From: Thioclava sp. SK-1
Lineage (GTDB): Bacteria; Pseudomonadota; Alphaproteobacteria; Rhodobacterales; Rhodobacteraceae
DNA: 33,408 nt
Assembly (NCBI RefSeq): GCF_001705665.1
Contig: NZ_MDHA01000020.1
Location: 1-33,408 of the forward strand
Direction of reading: 5' to 3'
This document shows positions 16,944-24,971 of the stretch, piece by piece (positions within the stretch are counted from its first letter, which is position 1; each line of letters starts with the position of its first letter). A program made the position numbers and the translations under genes. The notes under the pieces are model-generated. The model saw nothing but the letters and a program-made list of their open reading frames with translations. It searched no databases and had not been told where the DNA came from.

Positions 16944-17701
16944 GCGACGTTCCAGCATATGATCGTTGGGCCAGATTGCGCGCGGCAACGCCTGCGCGGA
17001 TCGGCTTGGGTCGGACGGGTGCTGGCCTGCCCACAGGTGCCGATCTGGCGTTCCGCCTGGCCCATGCCCGGGCGCGCGATGCGGTGCATTCCGCGTTGGA
17101 TTTCGATGCACTTGCCGCAGATTTGGCACCCTTGCCCGTGCTGCGCGTTGCGTCGCAGGCTGAAGATCGCGCCAGCTATCTAAAGAGGCCGGATTTAGGG
17201 CGTAAATTGGCAGATGGGACCAGGTTGGAACCGCTGGCTGTGCGCCCGGATGTTGTATTTGTCGTGGCCGATGGCCTGTCCTCCGATGCGGTTGCGGCCC
17301 ATGCGGCGGAGGTGGTGCATGCCAGCGCGGCGCGGTTGGCTGGGCGGGTGATCGGCCCGGTTGTTCTGGCATCCCAAGCGCGCGTGGCAATTGGCGATCA
17401 GATCGGTCATGCATTGGGTGCACGGATGGTCGTAGTGCTGGTGGGAGAGCGCCCGGGGCTGACCGTGGCGGACAGTCTTGGCGCCTATATCACCTTTGCA
17501 CCCGCGCCCGGGCGCCGGGATTCTCAGCGAAATTGCATTTCTAATATTCACGCCAAAGGCGGGCTTAGCACCGATCAGGCAGCGCATAAAATCGCGTGGT
17601 TAGTTGCACAGGCGCTGCGCCTTGAATTGACCGGAACCGGCTTGAAAGATGACGCACCTGCGCTGGCAAGTCACAGCGCTGCGACGCAATTGGGTCAATG
17701 A
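16940..17701 (+). CDS. eutC: Ethanolamine ammonia-lyase small subunit (EutC)
   Basis: This 253-residue subunit contributes to cobalamin binding in the EutB6-EutC6 complex. The C-terminal half has the hallmark GERPGLTVADSLGAYITF and RDSQRNCISNIHAKGGLS segments. It is shorter than the ~295-residue enteric EutC, mainly at the N-terminus, as is common in bacteria without the microcompartment and its N-terminal targeting extension. Translation is coupled to eutB by ATGA. It ends the TRAP-eut operon. Confidence 0.95.
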   Translation: MSDVPAYDRWARLRAATPARIGLGRTGAGLPTGADLAFRLAHARARDAVHSALDFDALAADLAPLPVLRVASQAEDRASYLKRPDLGRKLADGTRLEPLAVRPDVVFVVADGLSSDAVAAHAAEVVHASAARLAGRVIGPVVLASQARVAIGDQIGHALGARMVVVLVGERPGLTVADSLGAYITFAPAPGRRDSQRNCISNIHAKGGLSTDQAAHKIAWLVAQALRLELTGTGLKDDAPALASHSAATQLGQ

Positions 17702-17753
17702 GTCGCAACCAACCCAACCAATTATGCAGGAGACGGTCGCAAGCAGACATATT

Positions 17754-17772
17754 TAGGCTATGACTAGGCTAT
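17754..17772. promoter_or_regulatory. Direct repeat in front of the DeoR-type regulator gene
   Basis: TAGGCTAT occurs twice (17754-17761 and 17765-17772), 11 bases apart, i.e. one helical turn, just before the GAGG ribosome site of the regulator gene. It may be an activator or autoregulation site, or part of the promoter. The rest of this 88-base gap shows nothing clear. Confidence 0.35.
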
Positions 17773-17789
17773 CTATTTGAGGATATTTT

Positions 17790-18566
17790 ATGAAACCGGC
17801 ATCGCGGCGTGACGATATTCTTTCGTTGATCAATGAATTTGGCTCTGTTCAGGTGGATATTCTGGCAGAGCGGTTCCAGACATCGCGCGAAACCATTCGG
17901 CGTGATTTGACGGAACTGGATGCAGCTGGTGCCATTCGCAAAGTGCATGGTGGGGCGAAGCGGGCTTTGCCCCCTTCTGTGGTCTTGTCTGAAGGCGCAT
18001 TTGAGGCCCGCATGGCAGAGCAGACCGTCGAAAAGGCACTGATCGGGCGGGCGGCAGCCGCATTATTTGACGAAGGGTCGGTGATTTTTGTGGATACGGG
18101 CTCGACCACGATTGCCTTCGCACGGGCTCTGGCGCGAAGACGTGGTGTGACGGTCATCACCAATTCACCTGAAATCGCGGGGGTTCTTGCCCGGGCAGAG
18201 GCGCAGCACCGGGTGTATCTGCTGGGCGGGGAGGTCGCGGCCAAGGGGCAAGAAACGCTGGGTGCCTTGGCGGTGGAGCAATTGGAGCGGTTCAAGGCAG
18301 AGCATGTAGTGCTAACCGTTGGGGCCGTAACCCATTCTGATATAATGGATTATGACCTACGTGAGACAGAGATGGCGCGGGCGATGATCGCGCGGGCCCA
18401 CTGTGTCACCGTATTGGCCGATTACACCAAACTGTGCCGCGCTGCGGTGTTTGACGTTGCCGCTTTGAAGGATGTGGATCGTCTGGTGACCGATCGCGCC
18501 CCGCAACCGGATATGGCGCAAGCACTTCAGGCCGCGGGTGTTGAGGTGATTATCGCCACATCATAA
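17790..18566 (+). CDS. DeoR/GlpR-family transcriptional regulator
   Basis: This is a 258-residue repressor of the DeoR family. The N-terminal helix-turn-helix (residues ~5-57) has RRDDILSLINEFGSVQVDILAERF and TSRETIRRDLTELDAAGAIRKVHGGA, and the sugar-phosphate-binding DeoRC domain has FVDTGSTTIAFARAL and TNSPEIAGVL. Such proteins usually respond to a phosphorylated sugar or polyol made by the linked kinase. It sits in front of two FAD oxidoreductases and an FGGY kinase, whose promoter region has a TCATTTTG/CAAAATGA inverted repeat, so it probably controls that operon. GAGG lies 7 bases before the ATG. Confidence 0.92.
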   Translation: MKPASRRDDILSLINEFGSVQVDILAERFQTSRETIRRDLTELDAAGAIRKVHGGAKRALPPSVVLSEGAFEARMAEQTVEKALIGRAAAALFDEGSVIFVDTGSTTIAFARALARRRGVTVITNSPEIAGVLARAEAQHRVYLLGGEVAAKGQETLGALAVEQLERFKAEHVVLTVGAVTHSDIMDYDLRETEMARAMIARAHCVTVLADYTKLCRAAVFDVAALKDVDRLVTDRAPQPDMAQALQAAGVEVIIATS

Positions 18567-18575
18567 CGGCGGTCC

Positions 18576-18683
18576 TTGTGACTAAAAAACGGGCGGGATT
18601 GCCTGTTTCCGGAAAACTCCGAAAATGTATTTTTGTTGCTTATTGTGGATTCAGTCATTTTGTGACTAATTCGGTCAAAATGA
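18576..18683. promoter_or_regulatory. Candidate DeoR-type operators before the FAD oxidoreductase operon
   Basis: TTGTGACTAA occurs twice (18576-18585 and 18660-18669), 84 bases apart, close to eight helical turns. The second copy overlaps an inverted repeat, TCATTTTG (18655-18662) and CAAAATGA (18676-18683). All lie in the 157-base gap between the DeoR-type gene and its probable target operon, so looping between two sites is possible. Confidence 0.5.
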
Positions 18684-18723
18684 CGGATCGGCGCTAGGCA
18701 CCGCATAGTTTCAGGAGACGGTT

Positions 18724-20148
18724 TTGGCAGGGCAAATCGCAACGCAGGCTTACCCGGATACCGCACTCGCGCCATGTGATGTCGCGATTGTCGGCGCAGG
18801 TGTGGTGGGCTGCGCGATGGCCCGGCGTTTTGCGTTGGAAGGGGCCAGCGTGGTCGTTATGGAGCGTGGCGCCGATATTCTGTCTGGGGCATCCAAGGCA
18901 AATAGCGCAATCTTGCATACGGGTTTTGATGCGCCGCCCAATTCGGATGAACTGGCCTGTATGCAAGCTGCCTATGATGAATATATGCAAATACATCAAC
19001 GGGTAAACTTGCCGGTCTTGGAAACGGGCGCAATGGTCATTGCCTGGTCTGAGGAGGAAGAGGATCGGCTGCCGCAACTTTTGGCGCAGGCGCAGCAAAA
19101 CAATGTGTCCGATGCCTGCCTATTGACCCGATCACAGGTTTTGGACCGCGAACCCGGCCTTGCACCCCACGCGCGGGCGGCATTATTCGTGCCACGTGAA
19201 TACGTGATTGATCCGTGGTCGGCGCCTTTGGCCTATGCGACCCAGGCGCAATCTCTTGGTGCACGGTTTGTGTTCAACGCGGCATTATCTGCGGCGCAAT
19301 GGGATGGGGATATCTGGCATTTGCGCAGTGTCGCCGGGGATATTCAGGCCAAAACGGTCATCAACTGCGCCGGTCTTTATGGGGACACGGTCGAAGAATT
19401 ACTGCTTGGTCAATCTTCGTTTCAGATTCGTCCGCGCAAGGGGCAGTTTATTGTTTATGACAAAGCCGCAGCCAATCATCTGCATACTATCGTGCTGCCT
19501 GTCCCGAATGAGCGCACGAAAGGTGTGGTGTTGACCCGGACCATTTTTGGCAATCTGTTGGTTGGCCCGACGGCAGAGGAGCAAGACGACCGTGACCGCC
19601 CGGATACCACGACGCCCGAGCTGGAGGGGCTGATTGCCAAAGCTGAAGAGCTGCTGCCAGCGCTGCAAGGCATGCCGGTCACGGCGGCTTATGCCGGATT
19701 GCGACCTGCCAGCGAAAGCAAAGCCTACCGTCTGCACAGTGATCGCGCGCGAGGGTATTATTGCGCCGGGGGCATCCGGTCGACCGGCTTGACCGGGGCG
19801 CTGGGGATCGCGCAGCATGTTTTCAATCTGTGGCATGCGGGGCATCAGGTGTCTGGCACCGCGCCAAATGACTTATGCTGGCCCGTAATGTCGAATTTGG
19901 CCGAGCATCGGCCCCGCGATTATCAAAAAGGCGGGCATGATGGCGTGGTGTGTCATTGTGAAATGGTCACGCGGCGCGAGATTGAGGCTGCATTAAACAG
20001 CCCTTTGCCGCCGGGGGACTATGGCGGTCTGCGGCGACGGACGCGCTGCGCAATGGGACGCTGTCAGGGGTTCAATTGCATGGCGCATTTGGCCAAGCTG
20101 TCTCAGGGCCGGTTGCGTGATGACATCATACCGCAAGGTGGCGAATGA
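18724..20148 (+). CDS. GlpA-like FAD-dependent oxidoreductase with C-terminal [2Fe-2S] BFD-like domain, TTG start
   Basis: This 474-residue protein has an N-terminal FAD-binding DAO domain (VGAGVVG, 23-29) and substrate-domain segments such as AYAGLRPASESKAYRLHSD. A C-terminal BFD-like domain has five cysteines: C410-x-C412, then C442-x4-C447-x4-C452 in the RRRTRCAMGRCQG context of anaerobic glycerol-3-phosphate dehydrogenase GlpA. It probably oxidises a phosphorylated polyol. The start is TTG with AGGAG 6 bases upstream; no ATG fits. It overlaps the next FAD protein gene by 4 bases. The pair resembles the GlpA/GlpB-like pairs seen beside glycerol kinase genes, but there is no GlpC-type membrane subunit. 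Confidence 0.85.
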   Translation: MAGQIATQAYPDTALAPCDVAIVGAGVVGCAMARRFALEGASVVVMERGADILSGASKANSAILHTGFDAPPNSDELACMQAAYDEYMQIHQRVNLPVLETGAMVIAWSEEEEDRLPQLLAQAQQNNVSDACLLTRSQVLDREPGLAPHARAALFVPREYVIDPWSAPLAYATQAQSLGARFVFNAALSAAQWDGDIWHLRSVAGDIQAKTVINCAGLYGDTVEELLLGQSSFQIRPRKGQFIVYDKAAANHLHTIVLPVPNERTKGVVLTRTIFGNLLVGPTAEEQDDRDRPDTTTPELEGLIAKAEELLPALQGMPVTAAYAGLRPASESKAYRLHSDRARGYYCAGGIRSTGLTGALGIAQHVFNLWHAGHQVSGTAPNDLCWPVMSNLAEHRPRDYQKGGHDGVVCHCEMVTRREIEAALNSPLPPGDYGGLRRRTRCAMGRCQGFNCMAHLAKLSQGRLRDDIIPQGGE

Positions 20149-21386
20149 GCGGGTTTGATTATGATGTGGCAATTGTTGGCGCGGGCCCTGCCGGATTGGC
20201 AGCCGCGACCGAGCTGAAGCAGCTGGGTATTGATCGGGTCGTGGTGCTGGAACGCGCCGGGCAGGCGGGCGGAATGCCGCGCCATTGTGGCCATCCACCC
20301 TTTGGTTTGCGCGAATTTTGTCGGGTTCTGACGGGGCCGTCCTATGCCCGGCGGTTGGTGCGCGCCGCCCGTAGTGCAGGTGTCGAAATCCGCACCAACG
20401 TGACCGTGTTGGCGATTGCGCAGCAAGGTGGTCTGGACCTGGCAACGCCAAAAGGGACGCAGCATCTGCGTGTCAAACGCATCATATTGGCGACGGGCGC
20501 GCGCGAACAGACGCGGGCCCAGCAATTGGTTCCGGGTCTGCGCCCGGTGGGCGTAATGAATACCGCGACATTACAATCTTTTGTATATCTGGAGCAGCTT
20601 AAACCTTTTAAAAACCCGGTGATTGTCGGCAGTGAACTGGTGTCGGTTTCTGCGCTTTTGACATGTCTGCGTCATGGGATGCGCCCTGTCGCCTTGGTCG
20701 AGCCGGAGCCACATTTGCGTATGCATCCTGCGTTGCGCATCGCGGTGCGTTTGCTGCGTATCCCGGTCTATCTTGGCGCACAGATCGCCGCGATTGAAGG
20801 GGATAAACATGTCTGCGGCTTGCGGATTTCCATCGGGCAAGATGATCTTATGCTGGCCTGCGATGGTGTGGTATTTTCGGGCCGTTTCACACCCGAGGCC
20901 GCCTTGGCGCGGGTCAGCGGTCTAGGGATCGATCTGGGCACGCAGGGGCCGCGTGTAGACATGCACGGGCGTTCCAGCAATCCCCATGTTTTCGTGGCTG
21001 GAAATGTGATACACCCGGTCGAAACCGCCGGGTATTGTTGGGCCGAGGGGCGCCGGGTTGCAGCGGCGGTGGCGCGCGATCTGTCACATGCGCCTGCGCC
21101 GCAATCGGGCCTGCATATCGCCTGCGGGGACGGGGTGTCCTATGTTGTGCCACAGCGCGTGTCGCCGCGCTGCGAGGCGGTATTGAACATCCGGACACAG
21201 GGCGCGGCAGAGGGGCGGATTGTCTTGACCGATGCAGCGGGCACCGAGCTGGCCTCGTGTCGTGTGCGCGCTTATTCGCAAAAGCCGCTGCGCCTGCATG
21301 TTCCGACGCTGCCTGACCTGTCACCGGGCCATGTATTACAGTTGCGATTGCAGCGGAAAGGGCATGATGCGGATCCTTGCGCTTGA
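20145..21386 (+). CDS. NAD(P)/FAD-dependent oxidoreductase, partner of the GlpA-like protein
   Basis: This 413-residue pyridine-nucleotide-disulfide-oxidoreductase-like protein starts with YDVAIVGAGPAGLAAATELKQLG (GAGPAG, 12-17). It carries AGGMPRHCGHPPFG, a cysteine-containing motif typical of the second subunit of GlpA/GlpB-like complexes, and ATGAREQTRAQQL before the NAD domain. From about residue 325 it has a beta-rich C-terminal extension that I do not recognise. It probably passes electrons from the partner to NAD+ or another carrier. ATGA overlap with the previous gene and a 20-base overlap with the kinase gene show tight coupling. Confidence 0.82.
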   Translation: MSGFDYDVAIVGAGPAGLAAATELKQLGIDRVVVLERAGQAGGMPRHCGHPPFGLREFCRVLTGPSYARRLVRAARSAGVEIRTNVTVLAIAQQGGLDLATPKGTQHLRVKRIILATGAREQTRAQQLVPGLRPVGVMNTATLQSFVYLEQLKPFKNPVIVGSELVSVSALLTCLRHGMRPVALVEPEPHLRMHPALRIAVRLLRIPVYLGAQIAAIEGDKHVCGLRISIGQDDLMLACDGVVFSGRFTPEAALARVSGLGIDLGTQGPRVDMHGRSSNPHVFVAGNVIHPVETAGYCWAEGRRVAAAVARDLSHAPAPQSGLHIACGDGVSYVVPQRVSPRCEAVLNIRTQGAAEGRIVLTDAAGTELASCRVRAYSQKPLRLHVPTLPDLSPGHVLQLRLQRKGHDADPCA

Positions 21387-22761
21387 TCAGGGCACGACCT
21401 CGACGCGGGGGCTGGTGGTGGATACACAAGGTCATCATCAGGCAGTGTTTGCGGCCCGTCATAAGCAATATTTTCCGGCACTAGACCGCGTGGAACATGA
21501 CCCGTTGGAGATTGTCGGGCATCTGCGGCAGGCGATTGCTGCCGCCGGGCCCGTCGATGCGATTGCGCTGTCGAACCAAGGCGAAAGCTGTCTTGCATGG
21601 GACGCGCAGACAGGGGAGGCGTTGTCGCCGATCCTTGTCTGGCAAGACCGCCGCAGCGAGGCGCGGCTTGCCCAAATGCGAGATGTCGCAGATATGGTGC
21701 GCGCACGGTCAGGACTGCCGCTGGAGCCGTATTTTGCGGCCGGGAAGCTTGGATGGTTGATGCAACAGCCCCGCGTGCAGGCCGCTCATCGCTCAGGGCG
21801 TCTGCGTTTGGGCACCACGGATGCGTTTTTCTTGCAGGTCTTGGGGGATCAGGGGCAGGCGCTGACGGATGTTTCAACGGCCTCGCGCAGCTCGTTGATG
21901 AACCTGGCCGGCGGGCAATGGGATCGTGATCTGTGTCAGGTTTTTGGGGTTCCCATTGAATGCTTGCCGCCGATTTTGCCCAGCGTCGCCCAGTTTGCCA
22001 CCATTGCCGATGTTCCGGTAACCGCCAATATCGTGGATCAACAGGCTGCGTTATATGGCCATGGGTGTCGCCGTATGGGGCAGGCTAAGATGACCTTTGG
22101 CACTGGGGCATTTGCCCTGGCACTTGCAAAGGATTGTGCCGCCCCGCCGGGCGGGTTGGTGCCGACGATCGCGTGGCATTTACCCGGGGATGCGCCATGT
22201 TATGCCCGTGAAGGCGGGGTGCATGCGGCTGGTGCTGCGGTGGAATGGGCGATGCGTATTGGGCTGTTGGATGGGCCGGAGGCGCTGCATACCTTTGACC
22301 AGCCCCCTGCCATTGATCGCGGATTGGTTTTTGTGCCGGCACTATCAGGTTTGGCCTGTCCGCATTGGGATGGCGATGCCGCCGGACTGTTCATTGGAAT
22401 GACAGGGGGCACAACGCGGGCCGATATGGCACAGGCGCTGGTTGAGGGGATCGCGCTGCGTGCCGCCGAGGTGCTGGGCCAGATGGGATCGCTTGATCAG
22501 GTGTCGGTCGACGGCGGGCTGTCGCGCTCGTCTTATCTGGTGCAATTCCTGGCCGATCAGATCGGCGCAGATGTCGTCGTGCCCGCGGTGGATGAGTTGA
22601 CAGGTTATGGCGCAGCCCAGTTGGCTGCATTGGGCAAGGGCGGGGTCATTCCCAATGCCGAAATCGCAGCGCGTGTGTTGCCGCGCGCTGTGGACCGTGC
22701 GGGGCGTATGGCCCGGTTTCAGGATGCTTTGGCCCGCGCCAAGGGCTGGAACGCGCCTTAG
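21367..22761 (+). CDS. FGGY-family carbohydrate kinase, glycerol-kinase-like with altered substrate site
   Basis: This ~464-residue kinase has the ATPase-fold phosphate loop DQGTTSTRG (7-15), VWQDRR (91-96), the catalytic aspartate in IVDQQAALYGHG and the MTFGTGAFAL adenine-side loop. These are closest to glycerol kinase. The glycerol-contacting NQRE of GlpK reads NQGE (70-73), so the arginine is lost, and the protein is about 35 residues shorter. A different polyol or ketose is therefore likely. GGAAAGGG precedes two adjacent ATGs (21364, 21367); the second has the better spacing. The gene ends tail to tail with the LacI gene, with overlapping stop codons. Confidence 0.85.
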   Translation: MRILALDQGTTSTRGLVVDTQGHHQAVFAARHKQYFPALDRVEHDPLEIVGHLRQAIAAAGPVDAIALSNQGESCLAWDAQTGEALSPILVWQDRRSEARLAQMRDVADMVRARSGLPLEPYFAAGKLGWLMQQPRVQAAHRSGRLRLGTTDAFFLQVLGDQGQALTDVSTASRSSLMNLAGGQWDRDLCQVFGVPIECLPPILPSVAQFATIADVPVTANIVDQQAALYGHGCRRMGQAKMTFGTGAFALALAKDCAAPPGGLVPTIAWHLPGDAPCYAREGGVHAAGAAVEWAMRIGLLDGPEALHTFDQPPAIDRGLVFVPALSGLACPHWDGDAAGLFIGMTGGTTRADMAQALVEGIALRAAEVLGQMGSLDQVSVDGGLSRSSYLVQFLADQIGADVVVPAVDELTGYGAAQLAALGKGGVIPNAEIAARVLPRAVDRAGRMARFQDALARAKGWNAP

Positions 22762-23786
22762 GGGGTGCGCGGCGGTGCGGTGCTTTCGCGGATCACCAGC
22801 TCAACCGGCAGGATCGTTGGGCTGACCGGCGCAGCAGGTGTATTTCGCTGTGCCAGCAATACTTCGGCGGCGCGTTTGCCCAGCCGGGCGCGCTTTTGGC
22901 TGACGGTGGTCAGCGGCGGCAGGGAATAGGCCGACATTTCGATATTGTCGAAGCCCACCACGGAAATATCACCTGGAATGGCGATACCAAGCCGCGATAG
23001 GCCATGCATCAGTCCGATCGCCATTTCGTCATTGTCGCAAAATACGGCCGTGGGCCGGTCGGGCAATGCCAAAAGCATCTGTGCCGCCGCATCGCCAGAG
23101 CGCAGGGTGAATGTGCCCTCCATCTGCGCGATGGGCGGCAGGTTGGCGCCTTGCGCCGCGTCTAAAACGCCCTCGCGGCGCGATTGGGTCAATGTATTTT
23201 CCGCCGGACCGGTCAAGTGCAAAATCCTGCGGTGGCCAAGGGCAATCAAATGTTCCATCGCCAACCGTGCACCGGCGACATTATCGGCCAGCACGCGCGG
23301 CGCATCCAGATCTGCGATCCATTCACAGGCCTGCACCAGCGGCGGGCATCCGGGCTGCTGAAAGACGGCGGCATCCAAAAGCCCATCCAGAACGATCACA
23401 CCGTCAGAACGAGAGCGGTTCAGGTATGGTGCGATCATCTGCGACGGCGATTGATTGTCCATCGTGGCACGCGTGTCCAACACCAGAAGGTTCAACCGTT
23501 CAGGGCGTAAAGCTTCTGATATGCCTGATAAAATTTCAGAAAAGAACGGGTTGGCGAGCTTTGGCACCAAGGCCAGCACGGCGCCTACCTGTTGCTGGCG
23601 CAGGTTTCGGGCGGTGATATTGATCGTATAACCGGTCTGGGCCACCGCATCTTCTACCAGTCTGCGCGTGCGTTCTGATACGATGGCGGGGTTGGATAAA
23701 ACCCGACTGACGGTGGCAACTGAGACGCCCGCCAGATTTGCGACATCGTGAATGCGCGGTGGTCTTACCTGATCTGTCACTGTCAT
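22758..23786 (-). CDS. LacI-family transcriptional repressor
   Basis: This 342-residue regulator has the LacI helix-turn-helix and hinge (PRIHDVANLAGVSVATVSRVLSNPAIVSERTRRLVEDA, residues 9-47). A type I periplasmic-binding-protein effector domain follows (VGAVLALVPKLANPFFSEIL, FCDNDEMAIGLMHGLSRLG, SVVGFDNIEMSAYSLPPLTTV). I choose the ATG at 23786, with AGGAG upstream; the longer open frame to 24089 crosses the promoter and is rejected. It is divergent from a sugar operon. Five TGWAANNNNTTWCA palindromes, a classic LacI-type operator form, flank the units of that module, so it probably represses itself, the ABC operon, the GMC unit and the secreted isomerase gene. Confidence 0.93.
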   Translation of the reverse strand: MTVTDQVRPPRIHDVANLAGVSVATVSRVLSNPAIVSERTRRLVEDAVAQTGYTINITARNLRQQQVGAVLALVPKLANPFFSEILSGISEALRPERLNLLVLDTRATMDNQSPSQMIAPYLNRSRSDGVIVLDGLLDAAVFQQPGCPPLVQACEWIADLDAPRVLADNVAGARLAMEHLIALGHRRILHLTGPAENTLTQSRREGVLDAAQGANLPPIAQMEGTFTLRSGDAAAQMLLALPDRPTAVFCDNDEMAIGLMHGLSRLGIAIPGDISVVGFDNIEMSAYSLPPLTTVSQKRARLGKRAAEVLLAQRNTPAAPVSPTILPVELVIRESTAPPRTP

Positions 23787-23831
23787 ACGGCTCCTGTATC
23801 GATAGGGCAAAATAGCGAGTGTTTGCCCTAT

Positions 23832-23876
23832 TGAAAACCATTTCATTTTATGTAAACGTGAATGAAACCGATTACA
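23832..23876. promoter_or_regulatory. Two LacI-type operators in the divergent lacI/sugar-operon promoter
   Basis: TGAAAACCATTTCA (23832-23845) and TGAAACCGATTACA (23863-23876) both fit TGWAANNNNTTWCA. Their starts are 31 bases apart, close to three helical turns. They lie between the LacI gene and the first isomerase gene, so they fit both autoregulation and control of the operon. Confidence 0.78.
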
Positions 23877-23911
23877 TTGCGCAAGCATGACTGAGTCGGC
23901 CGGGAGGAGAT

Positions 23912-24970
23912 ATGAAGACATTAAAGGGGCCGGGGCTTTTCCTGGCGCAGTTCGTTGGTGCGCAGGCACCTTTCGATACATTTGACGGCATTGCGGCCTG
24001 GGCATCTGGATGCGGCTATAAGGGCGTGCAGATCCCATCGGGAGAAACGGGTCTGATTGATCTGGATTTGGCTGCGACATCAACGACATATTGTGACGAT
24101 CTAAAAGGGCGCGGGGCCGAAAACGGGGTTGAGATCACCGAACTTTCGGCACATGTGCAAGGCCAATTGGTGGCGGTTCATCCGGCATATGATCTGGCGT
24201 TTGACGGGTTTGCACCCACAGGGCTGCGGGGAAATCCAGCGGCGCGTCAGGCTTGGGCCGTGGACCAGATGTATAAGACCATCGACGCATCCGCCAATCT
24301 GGGGCTGGACCGGATGGCAGCATTTTCGGGCGCATTGGCATGGCCCTATCTTTACCCATGGCCACAGCGCCCAGCCGGGCTGATAGAGGCAGCTTTTGAC
24401 GAGCTTGCCAAGCGTTGGCGCCCGATCCTGGATCACGCACAACAGCGCGGTGTCAAAATTTGCTATGAAATCCATCCCGGCGAAGACCTGCATGATGGGA
24501 TCAGCTTTGAGATGTTCCTGGACCGTGTGGACCAACATTCCAGCGCGATGATGCTTTATGATCCCTCGCACTATCTTTTGCAGCAGCTCGATTACGTCGC
24601 GCATCTTGATATCTATGCCGATCGGATCGGGATGTTCCATGTGAAGGATGCGGAATTCAATCCCACGGGGCGACAAGGTGTTTATGGCGGCTTTCAGTCG
24701 TGGGTGGATCGGGCCGGACGGTTCCGCAGCCCGGGTGACGGGCAGGTGGATTTCAAGGCGATCTTTGCCAAGCTGGCAATGATTGATTTTGACGGCTGGG
24801 CGGTTGTTGAATGGGAATGCGCGCTGAAACATCCGGAAGATGGTGCACGCGAAGGCGCGCAATTCGTGCGCGATCATATCATTCGGGTGACCGAGCGCGC
24901 TTTTGATGATTTCGCCAGCAGTGGCACGGATCATGCGGCAAATCTGAATATGCTTGGGTTAGGGGGCTAG
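23912..24970 (+). CDS. Cytoplasmic sugar phosphate isomerase/epimerase-like TIM-barrel protein
   Basis: This 352-residue protein is an AP-endonuclease-2/xylose-isomerase-like TIM barrel. The probable metal ligands are E186 (CYEIHPGED), D217 (LYDPSHYLLQ), H243 (FHVKD) and E300 (VVEWECA). Family members isomerise sugars; others (C-glycoside deglycosidase and 3-keto-glycoside eliminase relatives) break 3-keto glycosides by beta-elimination. It has no signal peptide, so it acts in the cytoplasm after uptake by the linked ABC importer. It is the first gene of the LacI-controlled operon, with GGGAGGAG before the ATG and one base between its stop and the next start. The substrate is unproven. Confidence 0.85.
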   Translation: MKTLKGPGLFLAQFVGAQAPFDTFDGIAAWASGCGYKGVQIPSGETGLIDLDLAATSTTYCDDLKGRGAENGVEITELSAHVQGQLVAVHPAYDLAFDGFAPTGLRGNPAARQAWAVDQMYKTIDASANLGLDRMAAFSGALAWPYLYPWPQRPAGLIEAAFDELAKRWRPILDHAQQRGVKICYEIHPGEDLHDGISFEMFLDRVDQHSSAMMLYDPSHYLLQQLDYVAHLDIYADRIGMFHVKDAEFNPTGRQGVYGGFQSWVDRAGRFRSPGDGQVDFKAIFAKLAMIDFDGWAVVEWECALKHPEDGAREGAQFVRDHIIRVTERAFDDFASSGTDHAANLNMLGLGG

Positions 24971-24971
24971 G

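Noticed and set aside
21367-22761. Naming the kinase glpK
   Set aside because: The glycerol-contacting arginine is a glycine, so the symbol would overstate the substrate.
23787-24089. N-terminal extension of the LacI protein
   Set aside because: It runs through both operators and into the divergent gene; the helix-turn-helix starts right after the ATG at 23786.
24101-24934. 277-codon open frame on the - strand
   Set aside because: It is antisense to the first isomerase gene, with no ribosome site and no recognisable domain.
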